From contig CP075493.1 of assembly GCA_021613535.1 (NCBI GenBank), positions 10,850,001-10,914,000 of the forward strand: DNA of 64,000 nucleotides, written 5' to 3'. The DNA is from Adineta vaga (Eukaryota > Rotifera). This document shows, piece after piece, positions 53,988 to 63,931 of this stretch; the first letter of the stretch is position 1; each line of letters begins with the position of its first letter. The notes under the pieces are model-generated. The model was not told the DNA's origin. It was given only the letters and a program-made list of their open reading frames with translations, and searched no databases. A program made the position numbers and the translations under genes.

Positions 53988-55595
53988 ATGGAATCAAAAG
54001 AGAGTTTATTTCACCGGATTATTCATTCATTCAAACCTGCATCTCGAATCGAAAATGAATCTATCGATATGAACAAATCAAATCAAGATAAAAATGACAA
54101 AAATAATACTGCAAAAGATGAAACGGGTTTACATCATTCATTGGAAAGTCGACATTTACAAATGATCGCTATTGGTGGGGCTATTGGCAGTGGACTTTTC
54201 GTTAGTTCAGGCACTGCTCTTTCAACTGGTGGTCCAGGTGCAGTTGTACTTGGTTATATTATCGTAGGTTGTATGCTGTACAATGTATGTATGGCTTTGG
54301 GAGAGCTTAGTGTTCTATTCCCCGTTCATGGCTCATTTACCACTTATTCTTCACGTTTTCTTGATCCAGCTTGGGGCTTTGCTATGGGTTGGAATTATGC
54401 AATTAATGGTTTAATCTTGTTACCGCTTGAATTAACGATCGTCGGTATGGTAATCAACTATTGGACAAAATCAATCAATATTGCCGTATGGATTACTGTT
54501 TTTCTAATCCTAATTCTTCTTATTCATTTGTTTGATGTGCGAGCATTTGGTGAAATTGAATACTTTCTCTCTATCATTAAAGTAATCGCTATTCTTGGAT
54601 TCAATATTCTTGCTGTTGTTGTTATTTTTGGAGGTGGTCCAAATCATGAATATTTTGGATTAAAGTATTGGTACAACCCAGGTACATTTGCTCATGGATT
54701 CAAAGGATTCTGCTCTGTTTTTGTCACAGCTAGCTTTAGTTTTGCTAGCATTGAACTAGTAGGATTAGCTTCAGCTGAAAGCATAGATCCTCAAAAGGCC
54801 GTTCCTCGTGCTATAAAACAAGTGTTTTGGAGAATTACATTACTCTATATCATATCTCTAGCTCTAGTGTGTTGTTTGGTACCATATAATTCACCACGTC
54901 TTCTTCATAGAACATCAAAATATGACGCATCCGCTTCACCTTTCGTGATAGCATTAGAAAATGCAGGTATAGAAAAGTTATCCTCTGTATTTAATGCCGT
55001 GATTATTTGTGCTATTCTCTCGGTGGGAAATTGTGCAGTTTATGCAGTATCTCGAACACTTTGTGCGCTTGCTGAACATCAACAAGCACCGAACATATTC
55101 GCCTATATTGATCGTAAAGGTCGTCCACTATCGGCTATTATTCTGTCAATGCTTATGGGACTAATGGCATATATAAACTGTGCGAATATTGGTGTTGAGA
55201 TGTTCAATTGGTTATTGTCTTTTTCTGGTTTATCTTGTTTTTTCACTTGGGGATCGATATGTGCATGTCATATTATGTTTCGATTAGCATGGAAAGCACA
55301 AGGTCATAGCTTAGACGAACTTACGTTTGCGGCACCATTCGGTATATGGGGAAGTATATTTGGTCTTCTAGTAAATATTCTGTGTCTCATTGCTCAATTC
55401 TATGTATCAATATCTCCAATAGATGCTCAGCCAAGTGCTAAATTATTTTTTCAAGCTTATCTTAGTGCTCCCATTATTTTTATTTTTTATATTGTTTGGA
55501 AAGTATGGAAGAGATCACCGTTTATGCGACCAAGTACTATCGATTTAGTTACTGGAAGATGTTTTGTTGAAACTCAACAACTTATTCCTAAATAA
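53988..55595 (+). CDS. Amino-acid permease of the fungal/bacterial YAT-AAT type
   Basis: Intronless 535 aa APC-superfamily transporter with twelve predicted membrane segments. The N-terminus is cytoplasmic and charged, then LESRHLQMIAIGGAIGSGLF opens TM1 with the substrate-binding GAIGSGL. Other family marks are GELSVLFPVHGSFTTYSSRF, DPAWGFAMGWNYAINGLILL, GFCSVFVTASFSFASIELVG (TM6), ESIDPQKAVPRAIKQVFWRI, and the C-terminal LFFQAYLSAPIIF. These are the diagnostic blocks of the yeast amino-acid transporter group and its bacterial relatives, not of animal SLC7. Likely proton-coupled amino-acid uptake at the plasma membrane. Probably acquired from a fungus. Confidence 0.88.
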   Translation: MESKESLFHRIIHSFKPASRIENESIDMNKSNQDKNDKNNTAKDETGLHHSLESRHLQMIAIGGAIGSGLFVSSGTALSTGGPGAVVLGYIIVGCMLYNVCMALGELSVLFPVHGSFTTYSSRFLDPAWGFAMGWNYAINGLILLPLELTIVGMVINYWTKSINIAVWITVFLILILLIHLFDVRAFGEIEYFLSIIKVIAILGFNILAVVVIFGGGPNHEYFGLKYWYNPGTFAHGFKGFCSVFVTASFSFASIELVGLASAESIDPQKAVPRAIKQVFWRITLLYIISLALVCCLVPYNSPRLLHRTSKYDASASPFVIALENAGIEKLSSVFNAVIICAILSVGNCAVYAVSRTLCALAEHQQAPNIFAYIDRKGRPLSAIILSMLMGLMAYINCANIGVEMFNWLLSFSGLSCFFTWGSICACHIMFRLAWKAQGHSLDELTFAAPFGIWGSIFGLLVNILCLIAQFYVSISPIDAQPSAKLFFQAYLSAPIIFIFYIVWKVWKRSPFMRPSTIDLVTGRCFVETQQLIPK

Positions 55596-55733
55596 AACTA
55601 ATAAATAAACGAATTTATTTCACATCTTTTAATAAGATTTTAGACAAGCTTGACAAATATAACCAAACATTGAAAAGTCTGTATGTACATAGGATTCCAG
55701 AAATAATCTTTTACTATCTTTTAAACTCTACAA

Positions 55734-56782
55734 TTAGTTGTGTACGGGAGTATTGATAATTGAATCAATAATGGCTGGCATAATGCGATGTTTACAACAA
55801 TGACGATGACAATGAAAAAGTTTCATCAATTCAGATCGAAATGTTCGTGATGTCAATGTATACAAATAAAATGTTGTTACACCAAATAGATAAAGCATTA
55901 ATTCCGCTAGAAATAATACAAATTTTTCAATAGCTAGATATTCAGCGGATCGATTTGTAATTGTAACTGATATTGTACTAAAAATGAGATTACCCATTTG
56001 AGGAAGCGTAAATATGACATAACAAATGATCTGTACGAATAACATGCGAAGTACTTGTTGATCAAGTGAATTATGGTGTGCATTACCAAGAACTAGTTGC
56101 ATTCTACGTTGTTGACGAAGAGCAAGATTTTGACGAATATAATAGGCACAAGTACTCATTGTTATCGTTGGAAATAGACCAACTGCAAAGATAACGTATG
56201 CAGTATGATAGAAAGCTGCGCCTATATTATTTACGATACCACACAAAGTTCCTTTGATTTCATAAAATATAAGTCTATGAATACAAATGATCGACCAGAT
56301 AAGAATAATAATAGGAATAATGCGATAGGCAATCTTTGGCTTAGCAAAATTTCTTAGTCGAATATTCATTGATGTTGAAGCAAAACGATCAATACAAGCA
56401 AAAGCAATAAACCAACGAGATAGAATGATACTTATTTGAAATAGATAACCACGTATTTTACAAAATAAAAGTGATTGTGTTTGTGGATCAGGATTATTGA
56501 GACTATGAAGTAGGGATCCAAGACCAACACTTAATGTAACTAAATGACCAACAGATGCTGCAAAAAAATCTAAGCATAGAAGAAAAATAATTATCTTCAT
56601 TGATAATTTTTTCTTCGACACTTACAAATACAACAAGAACTTGAACGCAATGGTCGGCGAGAAAAAACGATAAGATTAAATAAACATCCAACAGTACCAA
56701 ATATAAGCCACAGAGGACAAACATAAAGAATTAATTGTTTTTGAATTGTAGTCAATGAACTAATCAAATTTGATGTTGACAT
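55734..56782 (-). CDS. Rhodopsin-like GPCR, type 5
   Basis: Two exons, 56782-56626 and 56569-55734, joined in phase 1 in TM2. The first ATG is at 56782 (MSTSNLISSLTTIQKQ). TM1 ends GTVGCLFNLIVFSRRPLRSS, then SCCI/YFFAASVGHLV across the intron. TM3 ends FACIDRFAST (DRF). Loop 2 has the Cys (GTLCGIVNN). Loop 3 is RQNLALRQQRRMQLVLG; TM6 follows LDQQVLRMLFVQIICYVIF; TM7 ends TTFYLYTLTSRTFRSELMKL. It shares the S-C-C/A-I-YF-A-S TM2 block and DRF with the receptor at 40259-41290. Ligand unknown. Confidence 0.85.
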
Positions 56783-57247
56783 ATCTATGCAAGACGTGTC
56801 TCTCTCCAATAAATAGAAAGTGAAAAATATTTTTGTTACAGCTTTAACTTTTAATCTTCATTTCTTTTATTCATGATGCTCATTGACGTCATTATAAATA
56901 GAGTATACACGCACTCATTAATCTGGTTTAAGATAACCGTATATCTAACTCATTTTCTCTCTATATTATAGATTGAGACTAATTCTAATATTTTCTGACA
57001 AATCTGAGATTTCCTATTCATGAATGTCATTGGAAAAGGATTTGGATCACATTATTGTTCTTAATCTTTATCCTCCCACATGCATGGATCGTATTTCTAG
57101 TCTTGATTTATTTGTATCAATGTAATTGATGTTAAAAATGTATTTTTTTCTGATCCTCTAGAAGAACCTCGCCTACTCTTAAGAATTCGTTTGATATGTT
57201 TTTTAAATAAGAGAGACCAATAACTTAGAAACGAATTATATTATAGA
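56783..57247. other. Intergenic, no gene seen
   Basis: AT-rich spacer between the GPCR promoter and the 3' end of the peptidase gene. Composition changes to GC-richer just to the right. Confidence 0.5.
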
Positions 57248-59323
57248 TCAAAATTCATAGTATGAGTATACGATCAAAAAAAGAAAAAGAGACATCGACA
57301 TGGATATTCGATATGTCGCTGCAGTGCTAGGCTGTGAGGCAGTATAGTTCAATCCATATAAGTGTAACCATTTGAGTTCTTCCCGAATCTTGATCTTTGC
57401 ATGCCAAGGATTAAAATCGAGTAGATGTCCTTCGTAGGGAAGAAGTAAAAGTTGTACCGGTACACCAAGGTAATGAAGTCCACGTTCTAAAATCCTACTT
57501 TGACTAACGGGCACGCGAACGTCATTATTTCCAGAGACGATATGAGTAGGTGTACGAATTTTATGTAACTGATATATGGCTGATTCAGTTTGATATGTCT
57601 GTGGTGTAACCCAAGGAAATCCTCCGAAAATATCATCAAAAATCACCGGTAAATCGGTCATACCCCAGTAAGAGACTTGCTCGACGGCACCGGCACCTGA
57701 TAGAGCAGCGTTGAAACGAGTTGTTTGAGTGATTAACCAATTGGTTAGAAATCCTCCATAGCTATAACCACCGATACTCAGTTTCGTACGATCCACAATG
57801 CCATCTTCGATTAAACGATCGACCCCAAAAAGAATGTCGGCTCCTGGTCGTGATAACGGTCGAGAACGAATTTCGTTCAAAAACTGATCTCCGTAACCGG
57901 TCGATCCTCGATAATTGGGTTCGAATACCAGCCAACCCTCACTCGCAGCCATCGGTGCCCACGTATACCAGCTACCTATAAAATGATTGGAACTGGCATC
58001 GTTGGGTCCACCGTGAATGAGGACTAGTAGTGGTAGATTTTTGTCTTGAAATTTTCCAGGTGGATACCACAAAAGTCCTTCGATCGTTCGTTGATCGTCT
58101 CCATTGATCCATTGATAAACTTGACACTGAGGAAGTTCAATCTGTTCGTATTGTCTATTTTCACTGGTAATCGCTTCGGTTGTATTTAACTGAGTGATAT
58201 CGTGGATAAAGTAGACTTCTTGAGCTTTGGAAAAAGAAGTAAAAACGAACGCAATCGAGTTAGTGGCGGATGATGCTATAAGCTGATAACTTCCATCGAA
58301 GCCACGATGACAAAGAGAAGTATTGTCAGGAGATGTTTGAGAATAGATCTGTACGTTAGTTCCCAATTGGCCAAGAAAATAAATCCCACCGTTGGATTTT
58401 GTCGTGTATTTGAGAATATTTCCATTGAAATCGCTTCCCCAACGTTCAACTAGACCGGTGTCCACATGAAGAGAGTAAAGCCGTTGCTGTGTTGTATTCG
58501 ATGTACTTAATGAAAAAATGTGAAATACGATTCGTTTCTGATCTGTTGTGAATTGAAGATTCTGTTTCATAGATTGATCATTCGTCAGTTTGATCGGAGC
58601 AGATCGTTTTTCCAAATCAATAGAGTAGATCTGTAGCATGTCTGTATTTTCTAATACACTGGACACGGAAGTGAAGAAGAGTTTTCTTTTACTTGAACTA
58701 TACAATAGTTCACCAATAAGAAAAGGAAGATGAACAATATCGGTTGGAGACGACGACGTGCTGTTGTTTATGGTAATTCGACGTATAATACACGTTGGAG
58801 TTGCTCGATATTGCTGAACATCTTTCCATTCGGGATCCTCAGTCGTATTAAAAATCATCGTCGCATAATAGAGAGCAGAATCATTCTCTGCCCACGCCAT
58901 AGCCAGTGGAAAATCCGTTCCGATGCGCACGATGGTCGTAGTTTCTGACTCAATGGAATAAACATAGATGCTTTGTTGTATTTGTCTGGAATCAATTCTG
59001 TTCTGTGTCAAAATATACTTCAGTAGAAAAGCCACTCGACTGCCACTGGGAGACCATTGAGGTTTTACACTTTCATAAAGTTGATCAGTGAGGAGCTTTC
59101 GCTGACGTTCCGCGGTTTGATAGAGCCATAAGCTGTTCTGGAAGGAATTGGAATTCCATGCTGGACGTTTAGTATGCACAAGAAGGTGTTCACCATTCGG
59201 TGACAAACTCAATGAGCGAAAGTTTGTATAATCTGAAAATGTATCCAAAGTCAACGTTGATTTGCTCTCGATGGAAGACAATGCAATGGAGGAGACAAAG
59301 AAAAAAACGAGAGAAACTTGCAT
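57248..59323 (-). CDS. S9 family serine peptidase (prolyl oligopeptidase fold)
   Basis: Intronless 691 aa secreted peptidase. A signal peptide (MQVSLVFFFVSSIALSSIES) is followed by a beta-propeller (about 30-400) with SLSLSPNGEHLL and PQWSPSGSRVAFLL blades. The alpha/beta-hydrolase domain has PLLVLIHGGPNDASS (oxyanion), FEPNYRGSTGYG, the nucleophile GGYSYGG (Ser521), NNDVRVP (Asp601) and YEGH (His633). The motif arrangement is that of S9C acylaminoacyl-peptidase/dipeptidyl-peptidase-5 enzymes. The C-terminus is hydrophobic (ISMSMSLFLFLIVYSY), suggesting a GPI or tail anchor. GC content is noticeably higher than in genes to the left. Confidence 0.88.
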   Translation of the reverse strand: MQVSLVFFFVSSIALSSIESKSTLTLDTFSDYTNFRSLSLSPNGEHLLVHTKRPAWNSNSFQNSLWLYQTAERQRKLLTDQLYESVKPQWSPSGSRVAFLLKYILTQNRIDSRQIQQSIYVYSIESETTTIVRIGTDFPLAMAWAENDSALYYATMIFNTTEDPEWKDVQQYRATPTCIIRRITINNSTSSSPTDIVHLPFLIGELLYSSSKRKLFFTSVSSVLENTDMLQIYSIDLEKRSAPIKLTNDQSMKQNLQFTTDQKRIVFHIFSLSTSNTTQQRLYSLHVDTGLVERWGSDFNGNILKYTTKSNGGIYFLGQLGTNVQIYSQTSPDNTSLCHRGFDGSYQLIASSATNSIAFVFTSFSKAQEVYFIHDITQLNTTEAITSENRQYEQIELPQCQVYQWINGDDQRTIEGLLWYPPGKFQDKNLPLLVLIHGGPNDASSNHFIGSWYTWAPMAASEGWLVFEPNYRGSTGYGDQFLNEIRSRPLSRPGADILFGVDRLIEDGIVDRTKLSIGGYSYGGFLTNWLITQTTRFNAALSGAGAVEQVSYWGMTDLPVIFDDIFGGFPWVTPQTYQTESAIYQLHKIRTPTHIVSGNNDVRVPVSQSRILERGLHYLGVPVQLLLLPYEGHLLDFNPWHAKIKIREELKWLHLYGLNYTASQPSTAATYRISMSMSLFLFLIVYSYYEF

Positions 59324-59811
59324 TTTGGTTGTTCGAATGTTAAAGGAGGAGTGGATGTATTAATCGGTAACTTTTCGTTCTCACGAATATCATCAAACGA
59401 TAGAATGCAATCAATTGCCTTTCAGTCAACAGTGCTTTTATCTCGATGGTTATATTATTAATCCAACAAAGCGCTTACGAAGTTCTTATCCAGATAATAA
59501 AATCTGTCATTTTTATGTTTTTTGATAAGCAAAGCATTTCTCTCTCTCAACGCGTTTACATACATACACAGACAAGCAAACGTCCACGCTCCCTCCTCAC
59601 ACTCATCCTTCTCCTCAATCTTATGTGTATGGATTAGAAGTATAACCAATCTCTAACCTTTATAACGTAACTAATACGTCATACTGTATTATAGATAAAC
59701 ACTGTCGTATCTAAAATAATTGTTTCGAAGGCTTCATTTTATTGTGAGAAAGGATGACAGTTGTGTAACTTTTCTCGTGATCGCAAAAGAAAAGTTTCGT
59801 AATGTGAGTGA
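59324..59811. other. Intergenic containing a possible small inverted-repeat element
   Basis: Spacer between the two GC-rich minus-strand genes. It contains 19-nt imperfect inverted repeats at 59447-59465 and 59630-59648, listed separately. Confidence 0.45.
59440..59653. mobile_element. Possible MITE-like element, about 200 bp
   Basis: The ends TGGTTATATTATTAATCCA (59447-59465) and the inverted copy at 59630-59648 match at 16 of 19 positions. The pentamer ATCTC lies at 59440-59444 and again at 59649-59653, as a target-site duplication might, but two extra bases separate it on the left. The interior has no coding capacity. Chance is not excluded. Confidence 0.25.
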
Positions 59812-62499
59812 TCACGTATTGGATGAAAGAGACGGAGGGTTTTGCGCTTTGGTCCGCCCGTTCATCTCATACGTTTCCCTGTTCAACCACCAACTTTCTC
59901 GACGAGACACCATGCGCTGACAGTTCTTTACCATCTTTCGTTTCTTTAACGTGAAGATCAGCAGCGATAAAACGCAGATCATGCCAAATGTCAGGAACAG
60001 TCCACTCAGAGATTCAAGTCCCAAAGCCGTCGATGTTTCCTCTGTCTGAGAACAAATACTCGACTGAAACCATTTCTTCTTCAGTATGTCCAATGCACCT
60101 GTCTCCTGCAAAGAGAGCACATTCACATCCAGATCTTTCGCATAGAGCCATTCTTTCGGAGTGACGATTCCTAATGCACCCTTATCAAACTCCTCGCCGA
60201 CCAATGTTAGGTTGCAATAAATATTATTAGTAATATATTCTCCAGTACCGGCATCTATCATTGATGCATCAATCAAACCAGCCAACAGCTTGTCCAACAT
60301 TTCCTGTCGAGATTGTAGTGGATAGAAGTTTCGGCTGCCGCTAGATATCTCGCGCAAATAGTAGTCTTCGCTAGCTGTTCCCACCCAAATCCCAATACGA
60401 TGAAACGGAATTTTGCCGCTCTTCAGATCATCGACGCCGCTGATCATACCTCTCGACTTTGAGATCGTCAGGTCGGACGCTAAATTAGCTGTGTACGATG
60501 CCACTAAGACCAGACTGAGCACGTAGAGACCCGCACTGACCAGACGACCTGCTGCTGTTTGTGCATGAAAGTCAGCGCCATAGCCCATGATGCTACCGAA
60601 CGAGAACCATACGCTCAACGCCCCTATCGACAGCATCGAACGGTCCTGCAAAGTGTCGTTGTCGCGTCGCTCGAATAAACACAGCAGCAGACTGGCGAAC
60701 AGCGTTGCCGCCAATAGTAGTAGCCACAGACTCCACGAGAACGGCTTCAGGTACGAGAGTAGGTCTACATTGACGACAGGCGTCTTTCGCATGATGAGGC
60801 GCATTGAGTTGTCCGAGATGGCATTAGAGAAAGCAGCTATCTCTCGTCGCACACTCGTCACCGTCATGTCGGCAATGATGACGTCGTAATCGCCGTCAGC
60901 AAGTGCTTGCACAGCTTGGGTGTAGCTCAGATTGGACGGTACAAATCGAATGTCGGGTGCGAAGCTCATCTTAGCTCGCAGCAGCTCGATCAGATCGGGA
61001 ACATAGCCGGTAAGCTTGATGGTGTCCATGCCAGTAGCGTCGATGACATGAGTGACGATGGTGAAGGGAATAGACACGATCACGCCGATGCGCAGAGTGA
61101 CGCCTGCAAGCATCGCTCTGCCGGTGGGCGGGGTCAATGAATTACCTGGCCAGAAGATCACGTTCGTCTTTGAGGATGTTCCCCACTCAGAAGAATTTCC
61201 ATAAAACAGTATGGAACTGAAACTGATGTCAGTGGAGGTACACTGCACACCTTGTGCATAATAATACGATCCATCGATTCGATCTGTGACGTTCATGTCA
61301 AATGCAATGAGTCCCGACACGCCAACAAAGTGCATGGTGTTCATGATGCTGAAGAGTGACTCTGCATGTTCGAAGCGCCGACCGAAACAGAATGACGATC
61401 CATTTAACGATAAACACGGTCTCAGACTGCTCTCATCCGAAGGACACAGTTGTGCCTGTGCCAGAGCCTGAATTAGCAACCACGTGGCATCGAAGGCGAA
61501 CAAGGCATAGAAGTCCACTGCGGTCGCTCCAGGAAACGACTCAGGCTCGTGCTGCTGCCAGAGCTTCAAGGCTGCGTTCAGCATAGTGTTGTTGATTGGT
61601 GCCTCCACAACAGCACCAGTCACCGGCTCTACAGCCACGATGCCAATGAGCTTCGCATGGTCAGTACGATTGAAAGAATCCAGTGGTGTGTGAGACGTGA
61701 GGATCCAAGTGAAGTGAGGACCGAGCACGTCGGCGTCGATTGCGTCGTGAAGAATGCGAGCGATATATGAGACGTCAGCCCACAAGATGACGATCCGAGA
61801 GGCGCTGTTCCTCAGCGTCACCCGCAGGTTACCTCGCACACGCAATGTCGTTAGGTCGTAGACAAGCAGCTCTTGGACAGTCAAGGCATGCTTAGTGAAC
61901 GTCTCGCTGACGACGCGCGCGCCGCCCACGCCAAATGCATCGTTCTGATAGATTAGGATGCACGACGTCCAGTTATACCGAACGAACAGTTTCATTAAGA
62001 CCATCGCCAGGGTGTTATCTGAAGGGACCGTGCGATAAAAGGCAGGGTATGTCTGTCGGTCGGACAGGTCAGAGTCAGTTGCCGAGTAGGAGACGACAGG
62101 AATGCCAATGGTGGCGGCAAATGCAGCAATTTGGTGTGCTTCTCTCGAGAACGTGGGTCCGACGATGCCCATGGTATTCGATGACGACACAGCTTGACAG
62201 GTGGCGGCCAGAGCGCTGATGACGTTGCCGTCGGTATGGGCGGCTTGCCACCCTATTGATTGACCCTGAATAGTGATGTTGTATTGCTGAGCGAGGAGCA
62301 TAGCAGCTTTGAACATGGCACGCGAATGATCAGAGAAGTCGCTGGTTTGTGAGGCGTTTTCGGCATGCTCGAAGAGACCGAGAAGCTGAATAACGGAAGG
62401 ACTCGACGATGGCCACGTGAGCGAGACATTTGTCAAATTAATCAGTAGCAATAGTATACGCAATAGGAGGCATCGAAAGTTCCACCAAGATATGCCCAT
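59812..62499 (-). CDS. Ionotropic glutamate receptor-like channel with GYG in the pore
   Basis: Intronless 895 aa ligand-gated channel subunit. A signal peptide leads to a periplasmic-binding-protein-like N-terminal domain (about 35-440; GIVGPTFSREAHQIAAFAAT). The split ligand-binding domain S1 has TGYVPDLIELL and ADMTVTSVRREIAAFS (carboxylate-binding Arg551/552). M1 is LWLLLLAATLFASLLLCLF. The pore loop reads VWFSFGSIMGYGADFHAQTA (GYG 639-641). M3 carries VASYTANLASDLT, the iGluR gating signature. S2 has GLIDASMIDAGTGEY (Asp749). M4 lies near 831-850 with a short basic tail. At the pore, typical animal receptors have a Q-Q-G-type tip; here it is G-Y-G-A-D, close to the K+-channel filter. Sequence is markedly GC-rich. 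Confidence 0.9.
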   Translation of the reverse strand: MGISWWNFRCLLLRILLLLINLTNVSLTWPSSSPSVIQLLGLFEHAENASQTSDFSDHSRAMFKAAMLLAQQYNITIQGQSIGWQAAHTDGNVISALAATCQAVSSSNTMGIVGPTFSREAHQIAAFAATIGIPVVSYSATDSDLSDRQTYPAFYRTVPSDNTLAMVLMKLFVRYNWTSCILIYQNDAFGVGGARVVSETFTKHALTVQELLVYDLTTLRVRGNLRVTLRNSASRIVILWADVSYIARILHDAIDADVLGPHFTWILTSHTPLDSFNRTDHAKLIGIVAVEPVTGAVVEAPINNTMLNAALKLWQQHEPESFPGATAVDFYALFAFDATWLLIQALAQAQLCPSDESSLRPCLSLNGSSFCFGRRFEHAESLFSIMNTMHFVGVSGLIAFDMNVTDRIDGSYYYAQGVQCTSTDISFSSILFYGNSSEWGTSSKTNVIFWPGNSLTPPTGRAMLAGVTLRIGVIVSIPFTIVTHVIDATGMDTIKLTGYVPDLIELLRAKMSFAPDIRFVPSNLSYTQAVQALADGDYDVIIADMTVTSVRREIAAFSNAISDNSMRLIMRKTPVVNVDLLSYLKPFSWSLWLLLLAATLFASLLLCLFERRDNDTLQDRSMLSIGALSVWFSFGSIMGYGADFHAQTAAGRLVSAGLYVLSLVLVASYTANLASDLTISKSRGMISGVDDLKSGKIPFHRIGIWVGTASEDYYLREISSGSRNFYPLQSRQEMLDKLLAGLIDASMIDAGTGEYITNNIYCNLTLVGEEFDKGALGIVTPKEWLYAKDLDVNVLSLQETGALDILKKKWFQSSICSQTEETSTALGLESLSGLFLTFGMICVLSLLIFTLKKRKMVKNCQRMVSRRESWWLNRETYEMNGRTKAQNPPSLSSNT

Positions 62500-63478
62500 T
62501 GCCTAAGATCTACTCTTTCGTTACGATATCTACAACAAACGGTAATTAGACCTGATGTTTCTCATCCATTTCATATCGTATTTTGAATGCACGATGCAAC
62601 AGGAAAGAAGCTGATTTTTCGGAAGAAAAACGTATCGGTTGGATAATTCACTCACTCTTAGAAAATTGACACTCAACCTCTTTAGTACTCACAGCGAAAA
62701 GTTCAAGGTCCTACTTCATGATAAAAAAGGTGTTCCAAAAAGATATTTTCCAACTTTTAAATAGTGCTGGTCGCAGATAAAATCTTTCGTGAGTCAGTTT
62801 TTTCATTGCGAATAATGGTGAACGACTACCGTTGTGAGACAGGGTAAGATGAGTAAAGAGAGTGTAAAAGCAAGAAAACTGGAAAGCTGTTAGAGAACAA
62901 CAATAAAAAAAACAAGCACTCGGCAAGCAGGCATAGCAATGGGTAAATGGAAGAGAAACTAACAAAGAAACAAGGAGGCGACTGCAGCAGCTTGGAAGAA
63001 TATGGAAAAAGATGAAAATACTAAAGAGAAGAAAATGTTATCAACTGAGAATAAATGAAACCATCAACTTCCGGAAGTCAATCTTAGAATATAAAAAAGC
63101 AATTAACAAAAATGAATAATTAAAAAGAAAGAAATGATTACTGACTACAAGATCTTATAAGCAAAGCAATTAATACGCACGTCACATTTGTGATTCATCC
63201 AAAGTCATGACTTTTTTGTTTGTTTTATCGAAAACTCTATTGAATATATAAGAGTCTTATGTGTAGTGTATCATTTTTCTTAGGCGGAACAGTTATAGTT
63301 TTCGTTCGGGAGGTAGACACTTATTTATCAAGGATAATACTCGAAGGCTTCGTTACTGTATGTTCGTGAAAGAGCAATTGTTGCAACATCTTGAGGGTGT
63401 GGGTGTGGGTGGGTATTAGTCGAAGATGACACTCACACCTATCTGACGATGATTTTATTCGCAAAGTCCAAATTCAAA
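62500..63478. other. Intergenic, telomere-like repeat near the right end
   Basis: About 1 kb without a convincing gene. The left end is the promoter region of the glutamate receptor. The TGTGGG tract at 63393-63413 is listed separately. Confidence 0.45.
63393..63413 (+). repeat. Short telomere-like (TGTGGG) tract
   Basis: GAGGGTGTGGGTGTGGGTGGG contains two full TGTGGG units flanked by partial ones. TGTGGG is the telomeric repeat reported for the bdelloid Adineta vaga. At this length it could be an interstitial relic or coincidence. Confidence 0.4.
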
Positions 63479-63496
63479 GTTTCCTAGGTTTCGTCA

Positions 63497-63931
63497 TGTT
63501 CAGAACGCATGATTATAATAAAGAAATGGCACATTTGAAAAGTACGCTGTCAATTTCACGGCAATCGTTGTCAGATGATAGTATTCGTCTAGCATTAGTT
63601 TGGAAAAATATAGGTAGAGTGTATGGATGATACAGTAACAGCGCACCGCAATGTTGGTTGGATACATACTTCGATGGGAAATCATTCAATTGCACTTTTA
63701 CACGTTCTGAATGCACTCGAAATAAATGAAAAATTATTCGCAGGAAACCAGTTTGATCTTGCTATGATTTATCGAGAAAATGCAGTACTACATATGCAAA
63801 AGATACTGATCATACGAGCAGAAACCGTTTCACTAGACAATTTATATGACTGCAATCTTCATTTGATGATAGCAATGCGTTGTAATGAACTTTATCGTTA
63901 CGAAGAAGCCATACAACATAGAAAGCAATAG
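63497..63931 (+). pseudogene. Fragment of a kinesin-light-chain-type TPR gene
   Basis: The first frame (from 63497) reads KEMAHLKSTLSISRQSLSDD then SIRLALVWKNIGRVYG and a stop. The next frame continues directly with HRNVGWIHTSMGNHSIALLH, VLNALEINEKLF and LAMIYRENAVLHMQ. These are degenerate TPR units of the ART-TPR type seen at 47804-50530, split by one frameshift near 63625 and lacking the ART domain. Last codons read YRYEEAIQHRKQ-stop at 63931. A decayed gene or unrecognised exons; the window ends soon after. Confidence 0.5.

Noticed and set aside
60587-62219. Several plus-strand frames of 60-100 codons opposite the glutamate receptor
   Set aside because: They are antisense shadows created by the GC-rich codons of a clearly conserved minus-strand protein; none has recognisable motifs.
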